The notes below the pieces were generated by a model, which was not told the DNA's origin, did no database searches, and saw only the letters and a list, made by a program, of their open reading frames with translations. From NCBI GenBank assembly GCA_000469685.2, contig LS997562.1:30727928-30791927 (forward strand): a stretch of DNA of 64,000 nt, written 5' to 3'. A program made the position numbers and the translations under genes. The DNA is from Haemonchus contortus (Eukaryota; Nematoda; Chromadorea; Rhabditida; Trichostrongylidae). Below are positions 47,545 through 59,025 of the stretch, piece by piece; within the stretch, counting starts at the first letter, position 1, and each line of letters begins with the position of its first letter.

Positions 47545-48952
47545 CTAACAAGAGGTATGAGAAGCCAAATAAGCATTCAACATGGGATTCACCTATAATC
47601 TCAGTACTTCGTGTAAAGTTTTGTGAATTTCAGCCGCTATTTATGGTCGTTTAGCGAACAAAGATGTATACGGATGAAATAGAAGGCAGAGTGATTCTAA
47701 CGATGGATCTAATGTAGGATTCTGAGCGTAGTGGCTAACCCCGCCTTCATCGGTTCAGCTCATTCATAACAGATTACAAGAATGGGTCAAAACCTTGCTT
47801 ATGAATCAACATTGTTAGAATGCGAAGTCACCAGCAAATCATGCTGAGCGACATGATCTATAGCAAAATAGCTGGCGTTGAAGCAAGAAAAGGAGGATTT
47901 TCATGGTGGTGGCGAGAGCGCTGCAGCGGCTCTTTAGTGGCAGTTTAAAACTCGTGTATATATCTTAAGATGAATAAGAAACATGGCTTTGACAAGAATT
48001 TTTGTGATTTTCATCTGCGTATCACAAGAATGTATTAGTGCGGAGGAGAGAAAGGAATGGCTAATGTTGATGAAAGTTTTCGAAGAATAAATTCCTTGAG
48101 CGTTGATCGATCCCGTCTGAGAGATGCGCCCTAGCATTCGACTTCCCTTCAGAATCGCATTGAATAGAATGCGTATGTGAACCATAAAACGATTTGCGGT
48201 AACAAGTCAATGCTTTTATCCTCCCAGACGAGTTTGGCACCAACCAGCCGAGCCCTGAGGGATAGATAGTTTCGTTAGGCCTGGAGGATATCGATCCGGG
48301 ATTCAAACCCGTGCCTGATAGCGCGCCTCTTGCCACTATGCCACCTCCGCCTTCACGTCCATATTAATGCTGAAATATGAGTACATAGAGAATAGAGTTA
48401 TTTGTGATCGAATTTCGCTTTTTTGTCAAGAGGTGCATCTCCAAGAGACCCATGATTGCATTATTTGCAGCGATAAAAGAAGGCTGCTGCTTCGGTTTCG
48501 AAGTCTTCTTTATCATTTACTATATAACATCTTTTCCTATGTAGCTACAGAGGCAAAAAAGAAATATCTCCTCCTAATTAAGCATATAAAAAATCCTTGA
48601 ACTTATCTTCCTAGCAGAGTAAAGTTTTTTCGCCAGGCTGCACATTTTTTTTAGGTTGGGTTACGGTTCGTGAATGTTTTTTCCAGGGAGGCTTGCCGAA
48701 GTATTGTCACGTAGATCCAATACAATAAGAGTTGAAGCTCCAGAGTTCGGTAATTGAACTTGATAATGCACACTTAAACTCTACTTTACATAAAAAGGTT
48801 AGAGATGACTGAACAAGAGAGAGTAAGTCAGAAAAGGTAAATGTTCCATGACCATAAGGATTGCTGAACCTTTCAAAAGAATCCTATGGAGGAAAATGAG
48901 AATAAATGGTTATCTGGAACTTGTTCAGCAATGCAAAAAGCTAAACTTAGTA
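47545..48952. other. Stretch between two partial genes; SINE present
   Basis: It may be intergenic or an intron; the 5' exons of the downstream gene were not found. SINE copy 12 occupies 48094-48352. Confidence 0.35.
48094..48352 (-). mobile_element. tRNA-derived SINE, copy 12
   Basis: Reverse: GATCGATCCCGTCTGAGAG to GATCCGGGATTCAAACCCG, then TTGCCACTATGCCACC. Confidence 0.75.
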
Positions 48953-51900
48953 TTACCACCATAGCAAAAGAGTAAAGTACTTCAAAAAAAGATTGGTCAT
49001 AAGTTTCATTTCGTAAGAGTGGGGGGCGAGCAGAAGAGGATCTCGTTGTTGGCTTGAATTGATCCTTGCTGCTTGGGTGAGCTTTTGCCTGTCATACAAG
49101 CTGTCATAGTAGAGAAATGCGTAAAGGTTGTTAGTGGCAGCGTTGACGAGGGTGGTTACCGACAGGAAACTATCACTCAAAAGGCACCACTGGGCCGAGA
49201 GTAAATAGGCGTAAGCAGACAGAACGAAAACTACGCCATTTCGTTGGAGCTGAAATCAGCAAATCTAGTGAAGCAGGATTAAATATGCACAAATAAATCG
49301 TCACCCTTGACAAAACACCTCAGCGAGAAGCAACAAAAAGGTATCTACCACTAGATATGAGAGGATATATGCGATTTTATCTACAGGCAGGTGTTCCCCC
49401 ATGAAATAGGACTACGAATGGAGCTCATGTTCAATCAATACAGCCTGAAGGGCTAACTGAAAAAAAGATCGTCAGTAAATTTTAAAACGTAGTCCATTAA
49501 CTCCCAACTGGTAGCCAGATGTTACAGACTGAGAGAGAGCTTCATACAACAAGCTGACCTTGAAACCATCTGGATGAGCACAAAGCTGAAATCAAACGAA
49601 AGTGAGTGAAACTCGTCGACTGAATCCCAAGTAAGAGGGGAATTAGAATAGACATTGAGTAGATTACCATTACTGCTTTGAGGAATTCCCTACGACTGCA
49701 AAGAGAGGCTTTCAAGTTTGGAAGTCCAGAAGAAAAGATGATAAAAGGATCCCCAGACGAGCCTGGTACCGACTTACCGTTCCTGGAGGGATGGAAGGCT
49801 TGGTTGGTCTAGGCGGATATCGATCTGGGATTTGAACCTGTGGCGTTTGAGATAGTAGGCCACTTGCCACTACACCACCTCTGCCCAAGAAAAAATGATA
49901 GATAAGAGGAAATGGGCTAATATCGAACTCTGTCACCCACCCTCTGGAAGTATTGACAATGAAGAGAAGCCAAACGAGTACGGACGTAAGGAACTCTTTC
50001 GTCTGCGGGTAGAATTCAGAAATCACACAGCTTTCAGGCAATAGTACGTCCAGCAAGTATTATGAGCATTTTAGTGTACATTTGTTCAGAAAAACAGGAT
50101 ACAAAGGAACATAATGAAAAGCGTTTGCAGCAGTGGCAAACTCATAGTGTTCTCAGAGGCTTTACTAAAAATTCCTGGGAATAATCTCCCTCTGGAATAG
50201 GAGCTTCGAAGTTCTGGAAGTTTCTTCATGTCTTTGAGAGGATTTAGGACAGCAGCTGCTTTTCGAGCTTTCTCATAACTTCCTCAGAGACCCATTACCG
50301 AGGAGAAAGTTATAGCTCGTTGAGGTTGAACGTTGAGTTTTTTTTTGCGATGAGTGCCGACCACTATGGGTGCTTTCCGGACCGATGTAAGTAATTTCAG
50401 TATACGACCCGATAAATGGAGCTCATAAATAGTTGGGCAGGCTTGCCAGAGTTTCTTCATCAGCGTTAATTCTGTTTTTTGGTGGGGGGACGATAGGGAC
50501 ACACGTTGGTTTGTGGCAGCGTTGTTTTGGATGAGAATCGACCTGGTGCAAGTCTGGAGTCACAGTGGGTTGTTAACGACCGACTAGGCGAAACCAACAT
50601 GAGGCGTGGTTGTTTTGTGGAAAGAATTATTCACGCTAAGTTTTCGGGCAGCCAGATGTTAGTTTGGAAGGTTCAGCCTCAGAAGCATTTCATAATTAGA
50701 AAAGGTGAATGGTAAGAGGTAAGGAATGGCATGGAGAATGAGATAAGACTGTCAGGAAAATGCTAGCCTATCAATCATACGTATCACCCTGAAACACATT
50801 AACACTCCCTGAAATGTGGCTGCTAATGTGCAGTGGCTAAAGGCGCATCACTCATCTGGAAACCGTTTGTGGTCCCTCTGATCTCTGTGGACCGACCTCG
50901 GAGGTTTGAAAATATATAACAGCTCTGCGAGGGAGCTTATAGATCAGTTATATCAATAGCTACATCTGTGCCAAGTCAGTTTTTCTTTCACCGCCTCTGA
51001 TTCTTGGAACTAGCCCCCATGGTTGCTTTTTTTTGTGATTCGGAAAAGATTGTATGAGCAATAAGTGACTCTAGACCGAACCTCAGAAGAAGGCGATATA
51101 GCCAAAATGTCAGCTCATGAAGTCGTTTATCCTTTATCTCTCTTGAAAGCTCTCTTTCAACACGAAGCAGATGATTTATCAATAGGATCTACCAAAGGAG
51201 AATCGCTGTGTGGAACGGAAACATAAGAAAGTATTTAGCGCTAGGAAACAGAATAGGTAGAAAAACCTTACAGAATAAAATAGAATACAGAATAAGTAGG
51301 AAAGAAAGAGCAGGAGCCTTAGTTCTACCCGGTCATTCTCATCAACATCGACTGTTTCTCGAAATGTCAGTTTCACGAACCTGAAGGCAAGTTTAGGAAT
51401 ACTTTACTCCAGTCAAAGAGATATAGACGTGCTTGCGAAACGATTATGGACCCATTATGTCCTGTGTCGAATCGGATTTATTCGAGAACTTAATTTTTTA
51501 GTGCATTTCTATAAAACAGGTGGGATCGACAGATTATAGAAGGATCAATCAAAAGGATTCCCGACTTCCAAGCTGTGACGAAGGCAAACTGGCCGGAACG
51601 GTAGCCGTATAAAGCTTAAAAAATCTTAGGGAGGCTGGAGCAAGCATACATACGAATCAATTCGCATATGATCGATTAAAGTAGAATATAACAAAATATA
51701 GATCTCAATATGAAGGGCGAAAAAAGTTGCCTGATTCTTTTCAGAAGTTGATTGAGTTGATTTCAGGTATATGCCTGAAATTCCGCTAGTAATTGACCTA
51801 AGAATTATGGGGATTAGTGACTGCTTAACCTACGACTTAGAAATAGGCAGGAGCCAAAGTAGCCTAAGTTAGTCTTGCTGGTTCTTTGAAGGAGTCTGGA

Positions 51901-52660
51901 GTTTTTGAAAAGGCCTCCGGGGGATGGAAATTTGGGTGGATTCTCTAACAAGTCATGCTGGTGTGCTAGGAAGACTCTGATTGCCTGGATGCTTACAAGT
52001 AGTGGAAAAAGAAATAGAAGGGAATCGAATTCCAGCGAAAGTGCACGTTGCTTATTAGTCTGAGCTTCTGGGATTATGATAGCATGAGCTCTTTTTCAAG
52101 GTTGCTTACTCAACAGGAAGATGAAGCGAGAAGGAAGTCCTAACAAGGGTAAAGGAATAAAATATTTTTTGCCTTGTTGTCCATTGTTACTGGAACAAAA
52201 AGCTTTGAAGCGGCAATACAGTGGAACGTGGAGAGGTAGCCAAGACGACATCAAGCAGCACCGATGAGTCAACCTCGGCATTTGAACACTAACGCTGACT
52301 CGTCCACGTAGAAATGAAGCTGAGCAGAAAACGTGAAAATCGCTTTGAGGAGTCTTGGACCTGGAAACCAGCTATTACCTTCACAAGACGATCTACAAGT
52401 GGACTGGAAAGAATGAAAATCTTCAACTATTACTAAAACATCTTCGTACTCTTCATAATAAGCCTGAATCTATATTTTAGGCTTCGTGCTTGATTTGAAC
52501 TGGTTTTAGTCTTTTCCGAATAAAATTTCTACTTACTATGCTATTTTTACACAAGTTAAAGGGAGCAGAAAGAGAACCGACACTGCTGCCAGAGAGCTCA
52601 CTAACTGTTAAGTTCTGGGCCCATATCTCAATGTCAATGACGTTTAGTAGAGCTCCAACC
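48953..52660 (-). CDS. Unidentified multi-pass membrane protein, 5' end missing
   Basis: Better-supported exons in transcript order: 52660-52537, 52403-52300, 51380-51272, 51188-51082, 50924-50897, 50808-50781, about 50282-50110, 50002-49941, 49695-49668, 49585-49526, 49411-49319 and 49249-48953 (stop). Junctions inside 52403-50781 and 50002-48953 agree in phase; those around 50282-50110 are uncertain. First comes a probable ectodomain (GALLNVIDIEIWAQNLTVSE, a Cys-rich piece and AQLHFYVDEF), then hydrophobic segments: VELRLLLFLSYLFCILFY, FLTSVLVWLLFIV, KIAYILSYLVVDTFLLLLAE, VVFVLSAYAYLLSAQW and FLSVTTLVNAATNNLYAFLY. The Asn-rich last segment ending YAFLYYDSLYD recalls GPCR segment 7, but no diagnostic motif confirms a receptor. 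A SINE fragment lies in one small intron. Confidence 0.42.
49738..49887 (-). mobile_element. tRNA-derived SINE, copy 13, body truncated
   Basis: It keeps the head (GATCTGGGATTTGAACCTG, TTGCCACTACACCACC) and the first part of the body, and ends at CCCAGACGAGCCTGGTACC. It makes up most of a roughly 245-bp intron between 50002-49941 and 49695-49668. Confidence 0.75.
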
Positions 52661-53055
52661 CTATGTAAGTACCGAAATTCCGTTATTGAATGGCAGTTTT
52701 TGTGAAAGAGAAAATTTACGAGTCTCCTTGACTACTTTTACCTAGTCCTTCTTATTTATTTATTCAATTAATCATTTGTTTATTTATTCACTCATTTATT
52801 TATGCACTCACAGAGTGCTTCACAAAAGGATAGCTAGGGTTGGAGATCAAAGCTAATCCACAACACAAACTGAATTAAGGCCAAGTCAAATAATATCAGT
52901 CCGCTGGATCACACGACGTATGAAAAACGAAGGGATAGAAGGGATGAAATGGGTATAGCCCTGTTATAGTACAGTGCAGGCAAGCAGTGGTAAGACCACA
53001 AAATCAAAAAACACAGTATTCACACCAGATGGCCGGTGTCTCATTCCAATAGGAT

Positions 53056-53169
53056 TCATAGGGCAGAGTCGGCACTTCGGCACACGGGTGTGCCATCCTC
53101 CCACGTGGGGTCGTTGGAAGCTGGCACTCGTCGGAACTTCTTCTTAACTTTCTCTGTGTTCTCAAAACA
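53056..53169 (-). CDS. Candidate short terminal exon
   Basis: 37 codons to TGA: CFENTEKVKKKFRRVPASND followed by a Trp/Cys-containing end. The residue pattern looks coding and it opens just after CCTAG, but it may belong to a repeat. No function is assigned. Confidence 0.25.
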   Translation of the reverse strand, partial: CFENTEKVKKKFRRVPASNDPTWEDGTPVCRSADSAL

Positions 53170-53740
53170 CTAGGAAGTTTCCAGTCAACAATTTACAAAA
53201 AAACTTATTAAAAGCGAGGTCCTCGGTAAAAATTTGTCGCGGGTAAAAGGCGAACGACGAAAAAGAAAGGGTATGCAGTGAATCGAAACTGACGACTATC
53301 GAATTCAGAATGAAAGGCACTTTAGAACTTCCTGTTGTTAAATAGCCGAACAATAAATGCTGCTGTCAGATTGGCAGGGAAAACCATTTCAGATGACGCA
53401 CGAGGCTTTTGATGATCATACACAAATTTATCCCTTGTCATGTATACGCAAATAAACCGCTTGATAGAATATTTCTTCAGGAATGAAATTTTATCCTGAA
53501 CAGACTGTCATGCGATTACATCACGCGCCTTTCTCTGAACTCCTTCAAACTGTTTGCCAAGAAGATTTCAAGGCCACACGATTTATGCGTTCTCCATGGT
53601 TGCAAGTCTCGTTGCTATTTTCTTAATAAACGCTCTTGAACTCCCAGTTCCAAACATTTATGTTGAATTACCGAATCTAGTTATACATATACCAGTCGGG
53701 CCGCCCGGCTAACGCCAGGCTTCCCTCCTTCTTATGGGTT

Positions 53741-53759
53741 CGCCCGGCTACGCCGGGCG
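53741..53759. repeat. Perfect GC hairpin
   Basis: CGCCCGGC, a TAC loop, then GCCGGGCG. A related but imperfect copy (CGCCCGGCTAACGCCAGGC) lies at 53702-53720. Confidence 0.8.
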
Positions 53760-54389
53760 CTTCTTCTTCCTGTGAAAAATTTGCTATGCGTAAACAACAC
53801 TTCAGATTCTCCTTTTGCTTTGAAAGCTCTACACCCTCAGTATTAGCTCCGAAGTGGGAGCGATTTTTTCTTTAAGCCAACCTCGCTGTGTCCGAAAGAA
53901 CATCGTTTAATATCACAAAGGCGATTATTCAGAAAAAAAGTATTCACAGACTTCATCGCGGCTGAGGCTACTATGTTAGCTACCATCAATGTTCCTCAGT
54001 GCCGTCATCAGGGGCTCTCCTCCTTCTTGGGGCAAAGGGACTTTGCCCGAAAAATATCGAGTTATGAAATTCCTCCTTTTTAATATGTTTTTCGCTGAGC
54101 GAGAGTATAGACTATCAAATGCCTTCAAAGATGTACCTCCTTTTCTCTACGGATACATCATTAAATGTGAATCCAACATTATTACCGGTCGGATAAATTT
54201 TGCTAAGAAAATGATATCAAAGCAAAGAGAAACCGTGATCTTTTACTTAATCGTAAACTCTGCTGGGTAGCGGTCGTAATCTAATAGCAAGAAGTGGAAC
54301 AAATTCATCTCCTTATAATCACACAACTTACCCTTCTTGTCGAATGAAGCATATCAAAAAGTCAAAGCTAGATCGTAAATAACAAAGGC

Positions 54390-55560
54390 GCTAGGAGGTA
54401 ATTGGTGTGTGGATCTTCTTCTCTGAGGCCTCTTCTATTGTCAGTGTTCCCATCCTGTCCCTCCTATATCAGGAGTTATGAATTTCCATTCAGACATTTA
54501 TTTCGCGGAAACCCCGTCTCTTGGGGGTGTAGTCCGGCCCTATTACTCACAATAAGTGTTCTCATACTGCCGCCTGCCTCCTACCAAGTTTGCACGCCCT
54601 AGGGTTAAACTGAAATTTTTAGCGCGAATCTAGCCTTCTATGGGCGGGCTTCGGTCCTCCCACCTTCGATAAATGTCTCCATCCTGCCGAATATACCCTC
54701 GCCAAGTTTGAATGCTCTAGGGCCAACTTGACAATGTCGGCGCAAAACCCCGCTCCTTGTGGGCGGAGTCTGGTCCTGTCACCCACCATACTTGTTCCCA
54801 TCCTGCCCGCTCCTATTGATTGCTCTCCAAGTCCACGGGATCAGGAGTTGTGGATTTCCACTCATTCATTTCGCGAAATCCTGTTCCTTGGGGGCGTAGT
54901 CCGGCCCTACTACTCACCATAAGTGTTCCCATACTGCCTCCTACCAAGTTTGAACGCCCTAGAGGCAAACTGAAAGTTTTGGCGCAAAATTCGCCTTCTA
55001 TAAGCGGAGTCCGGTCCTCCCACCTACGATAAATGTTCCCATCCTGCCGCCTGTACCCCTGCCAAGTTTGAATGCTCTAGGGCCAAATTGACTAGTGCGG
55101 ATTCTCACCATAAGTGTTCCCGTCCCGTCGCCTGTGCTCCTACCAAGTTTGAAAGCTCTAGGTCCACGGGGACAGGATTTATGAACTTGCGGCCCAAAGT
55201 TTCTAACACGCACGGTGCGCTCCCTGTGAACAGAGTCCGGTCCTGCCACTTTCTATAGATGTTCCCATCCTGCCCCCTTACTCTCACCAAATATGAACGC
55301 TCTAGGTCCACGGGGACAGGATTTATGAACTTGCGGCCCAAAGTTTCTAACACGCACGGTGCGCTCCCTGTGAACAGAGTCCGGTCCTGCCACTTCCTAT
55401 AGATGTTCCCATCCTGTCTTCCTTACTCCTACCAATTTTGAACGCTCTAGGTCCACTGAGACGGGAGTTATGAATTTCCGGTCAAACACACACACCGACA
55501 CACACACAAACACACACAAACACACCGACACACCAACAGACACACTTAGCGAATTATATA
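54390..55560. repeat. Degenerate tandem array, units of about 140-180 bp
   Basis: Repeating cassettes contain GTTCCCATCCTGCC, CCAAGTTTGAACGCTCTAGG and GGAGTCCGGTCCTCCCACC. Two adjacent units starting near 55158 and 55298 are almost identical over about 140 bp (sharing CACGGTGCGCTCCCTGTGAA). The array ends in an (AC)n-rich tract at 55485-55545. Confidence 0.75.
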
Positions 55561-55948
55561 AAGTAGGATAATCGAGGTCATCTTCACTATAGTGCAGTTG
55601 GGCCAGACAGGAACTCTCGACTCTGTTGGAATAGACAAACAACTTATCTAAATAAACAATGCAATCACAACAAAACAAACTCCCAGTAGAGTATGTAGAA
55701 GAATGCTTTATTTCTTATCGAGTCCTCTCTCCTCTCCCATGACCTATGGTCACGTCTGTAACAATCCCCTGACCAACGCGGATCATTTGCGAAATCATTG
55801 ACTGAGAACCACACCTTTCCACTTGCTTATAGCACAGACTTCATATGTTCTTTTCGATCACAGAGCGATAGAACTTTCAGAAAAGAGAGGAGGTAGGGTG
55901 TGAACCCTCCTAATTTGGCATCGGTTGGCATCATCAAACACTCTGGTG

Positions 55949-56091
55949 ACTATTATTAGTCATTGCTTCTGTGCCATACACGTTTTAAATGGTGGAATAT
56001 TTTTATTCGCCTGACGTTCAACAATCTCGTCTTTATCAAATATTCCACCATTAAAAACCTGTATGACACAGAAGCATTGACTAATAATAGT
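55949..56091. mobile_element. Small palindromic foldback element
   Basis: ACTATTATTAGTCATTGCTT at the left is complementary to the right end (GCATTGACTAATAATAGT). Pairing continues inward through CTTCTGTG…AATGGTGGAATATTT, leaving about 35 nt unpaired in the middle. Confidence 0.8.
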
Positions 56092-56789
56092 ACAGATGCC
56101 TAGGTTTCAAGAGAGGCGAACATGGAAGTTAGTCTGGTGCCGAGTGAAATGTAAAATGTACATGCTAGCTAAGCACTCAGGAGAAACTTCGCTTTCAAGT
56201 ACTTCACTGCTGATGCGAGATAGCCAGGAATGAAACCCAAGCGAAATCTTGAGTGAAGCAGTGTCGTGTACATGAAAGAAGAGAAAATGCTTTTAATTCA
56301 TAGGGAACAAGATCGTAGACAAACTGTGGATATGTGGTGCTAGCGTTGGCGTGCGTAACCCAGCTGGTAATAAATAATTCATCTGCCGCATTCTGTCAAG
56401 ACAGCCGATTTAGACTGGCCGATTTTATGAAGAACATATTTTTGCTAGAACTGGTAGGTTCACATAGCTCACGTTCATGAATTAGGTCCAGAATTCTGTA
56501 AATCACATCCACGTGGTAATAATTCTTTGCTCATCAAGGAAATAAATAAAAACTGTCAACAGACTTAGTGATATATCGAAATGTCTCACCATTAATTTTT
56601 GCCAAACCTGGTGCAAAAAATTATTGAGCGATCTTCCCTTATTTGGGTCATGAACAATGGCTTTGCGGTACACGTTGAAGCGTTTATGACCAGGTGTATA
56701 TGTTTATTTATACAGGATCTGCATAAATCTACACGTGAGTATGGGCAGCGCCCGGACACCGTATCGCTAATGGACTGTACGACTACACA

Positions 56790-57193
56790 TAAAGGCAACG
56801 TTCACGATAATTTTTAGGTACCTAGTTTAAGTGAGATAATGGAAGCATTAGTGCCGAATAGTGCAAGGGTGGCGAAAAAAGCGCCAAAATTGTTGATTTT
56901 CAAAAGAAATATAAGACTTCAAGAAAGTAGCAAGCAGGGGGATTGTTCAAGATGACCGTCTGGGTGTCTCTCATTTGGGCGTACTATTCGCCTCGTAATG
57001 TCTATAGTGCGTTAATAACGAAGTCGCATAACACGGCCACTTTGAGGGTCCGTGTAGGCCAAGCCGTTTGTGGAGCCTTCATTACGCCCTGCCTAGGGCG
57101 TATTTTGGCCGAAAACTGCCCATATACTATTATTGGGGGCCATAGATCCATTCTAGGAAACCAGAAACTATTTTAGTCGTGAACTGTGCCTTT
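56790..57193 (-). mobile_element. MITE, AAAGGCA..TGCCTTT family
   Basis: The ends are AAAGGCAACGTTCACGATAA and TAGTCGTGAACTGTGCCTTT. The interior resembles the family in reverse (GGCCAAGCCGTTTGTGGAGC). Confidence 0.7.
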
Positions 57194-58302
57194 GAGCAAC
57201 TGAAGAAGAAAGCGCACTGCTCAAACGGCATTACTTATGTTGTTTACGTGATTGCATTCTTAAGATAGATTATTGTGGCTGATAGGTTATGTCTTCTGTA
57301 TCATTTTAGAGGTAGTCATTGAAAATATTTTCTAAGGGAAATAGTTAAACTAGTTGTGAACGCACAACACTCCATGACATATTTATCGTCTTTCATAGCG
57401 TAGGCTTTCTCAACTACCAAAATTATTTGATCCTTCCTATTTTACTAGCCATTGGTTTTCATTAGTTTGTTCAATGTTGAGCCAAGAACAGACAATAGAA
57501 TTACTCGATTTGTCCTGAAGTTTCTACATTGATGTACATGAATATGAAGCGCTTTTCGAACGCAGTTTTTGCAGCTTCTTCATTCTCAGCAAACTGAGTT
57601 GGAACTCGTGGCCGGATAAAGGATAAAGTTTTTGGCGCTAATTAATCCCGTCTGGGGGATGCGCCACCGCACTCCACTTCCATTCAGAATTGTAGTGGCT
57701 TAATGAGTGCGTCTGTGGCCTATACAATGACTTGCGGTGGCCAGCCGATGTTCAAGTCAGTGCTTTTATTCTCCCAGGCGAGTCTGGTACCAATTAACCG
57801 ACCCTGGAGGGATGGAAGGCTTGGTTGGCCGAGGCGGGCATCGATCCGGGACTCGAACCCCTGCCGTGCGTGTGATGTAATGCGCCACTTGCCACTACAC
57901 CACCTCCGTCCCTACACCACCTCCCCGTCCGGATAGTGCCGATAAAAGGGTCCAATTATGGTTCGATGGTCACCCTGTGCTTTGCATGCTCCGTCCGCCA
58001 CCTGAGTGAAAGCAATCTATTCTACACTACCTTTCCAGGAAATCCAGAGTGGAAAGATGTGCTTACGATTTTTTCTTCCTACATTTTTCCTTCTACCCAT
58101 TCACGGCCTTCTAACTAATAGTGGTCATTGTGCGTTTGAATTAAGGGAGTCATTTATTGGCAACATAAATCCGTCCATCTTCCATCAACCAGGCTATTTT
58201 CCGGGGGCCATAAGAGAAAATGGATGTCTCGTCCCCTTTTTGCGTCCTCCATGTCCCCGTCAGCATGAAAGGCTAGGAGGTGAATCTGACATCTGGGTAA
58301 TT
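57194..58302. other. Intergenic; SINE present, no gene recognised
   Basis: SINE copy 14 occupies 57612-57908. The plus-strand frame at 58006-58395 overlaps the minus-strand candidate exon at 58303-58476. Confidence 0.4.
57612..57908 (-). mobile_element. tRNA-derived SINE, copy 14
   Basis: Full length in reverse: GGATAAAGGATAAAGTTTTT, CCCGTCTGGGGGATGCG, then the head GATCCGGGACTCGAACCCC and TTGCCACTACACCACC. The terminal CTACACCACCTCC is duplicated just beyond. Confidence 0.85.
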
Positions 58303-58476
58303 TTACGAAACATGAGTGGGAACAGAGTTCGCACCAGCTGCTTCGGCAGCATTTGTAGGCTGAGAATTCGGCGCTACATCGGTTTCAAAGGGTGAAGGAG
58401 ACTGCTGGTGTGGGAATAGTGGTTGACTAGAATATGAGAATGATGAATTCGAGAATATTTCAAACACTACAGTATT
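58303..58476 (-). CDS. Candidate C-terminal exon, low-complexity tail
   Basis: 57 residues to TAA: NTVVFEIFSNSSFSYSSQP, then a Ser/Pro/Gln/Asn/Ala-rich stretch ending AGANSVPTHVS. It opens after an acceptor-like CAGTAG. The sequence looks like a disordered C terminus. No partner exon was found. Confidence 0.3.
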   Translation of the reverse strand, partial: NTVVFEIFSNSSFSYSSQPLFPHQQSPSPFETDVAPNSQPTNAAEAAGANSVPTHVS

Positions 58477-58805
58477 CTACTGATTTCGAGATTCAACACT
58501 GGAAGTTTACAAGGAATCAAGGCAAATGTCTCTTATTTTGAGATTACACTTGAATAAGAAAGAAAAAGAGAGAAATCTGATGTGAACTTATCCCTTGAGG
58601 TTTTCGATATTGGCTGTGCTTTTCTGATAAGACGTCAAACGAGAAAGCGTTCGTTGAGGGCAGTGTGTAACACTTCTCAATCATTATGCTACATTCAGGT
58701 GCGGCATTTTTGCATGGGAATTTTCTCCCTCAGTTTAAATGACACTAACAAAATAAAGCATGAAAAAGGATACAGTCATCTGGTGACGTTCAGCAATGTT
58801 TTGAG

Positions 58806-59025
58806 AGTGGGCGAAGTGTAGTGCCACCACCAAACGCATAACCCGAGGATAGAATCCTGCATCGAAACCCCCTTCCACCCACCCTCTTAGGCCAACTAAG
58901 CATTCCATCTCTTTGGGGTCACTTAGGAGGTACCAAACTCGCCCGGCGAAACAAAGGCACTGTCTAGTACATCGGCTACCCATCGCGAGCCACGAGCCAT
59001 TAATGGCATCCCGACACGATTCTTA
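58806..59025 (+). mobile_element. tRNA-derived SINE, copy 15, diverged
   Basis: Recognisable blocks: GTGTAGTGCCACC, AGCATTCCATCTCTTTGGGG, GAGGTACCAAACTCGCC and GTACATCGGCTACCCATCGC. Confidence 0.55.

Larger units (their letters stand above)
52661..54389. other. Mostly non-coding; candidate exon and GC hairpin
   Basis: TTTA-rich low-complexity DNA at 52745-52805, the candidate exon at 53056-53169 and a GC hairpin at 53741-53759. The 93-codon plus-strand frame at 53989-54270 has no recognised similarity or splice context. Confidence 0.35.

Noticed and set aside
49412..49475. Strong acceptor TTTTTTTCAG as the start of the 49319-49411 exon
   Set aside because: All three frames after it stop before the membrane-segment exon; the weaker TTCGTAG site keeps phase.
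52361..52378. An 18-nt intron between two short exons of the multi-pass gene
   Set aside because: Too short to be spliced, and the 18 nt are in frame without a stop, so 52300-52403 was kept as one exon.
53989..54270. 93-codon plus-strand open frame
   Set aside because: No splice sites, no recognisable domain, and AT-rich content consistent with chance; not listed as a gene.
58006..58395. 129-codon plus-strand open frame
   Set aside because: It is antisense to the more protein-like minus-strand candidate exon at 58303-58476 and has no splice context.
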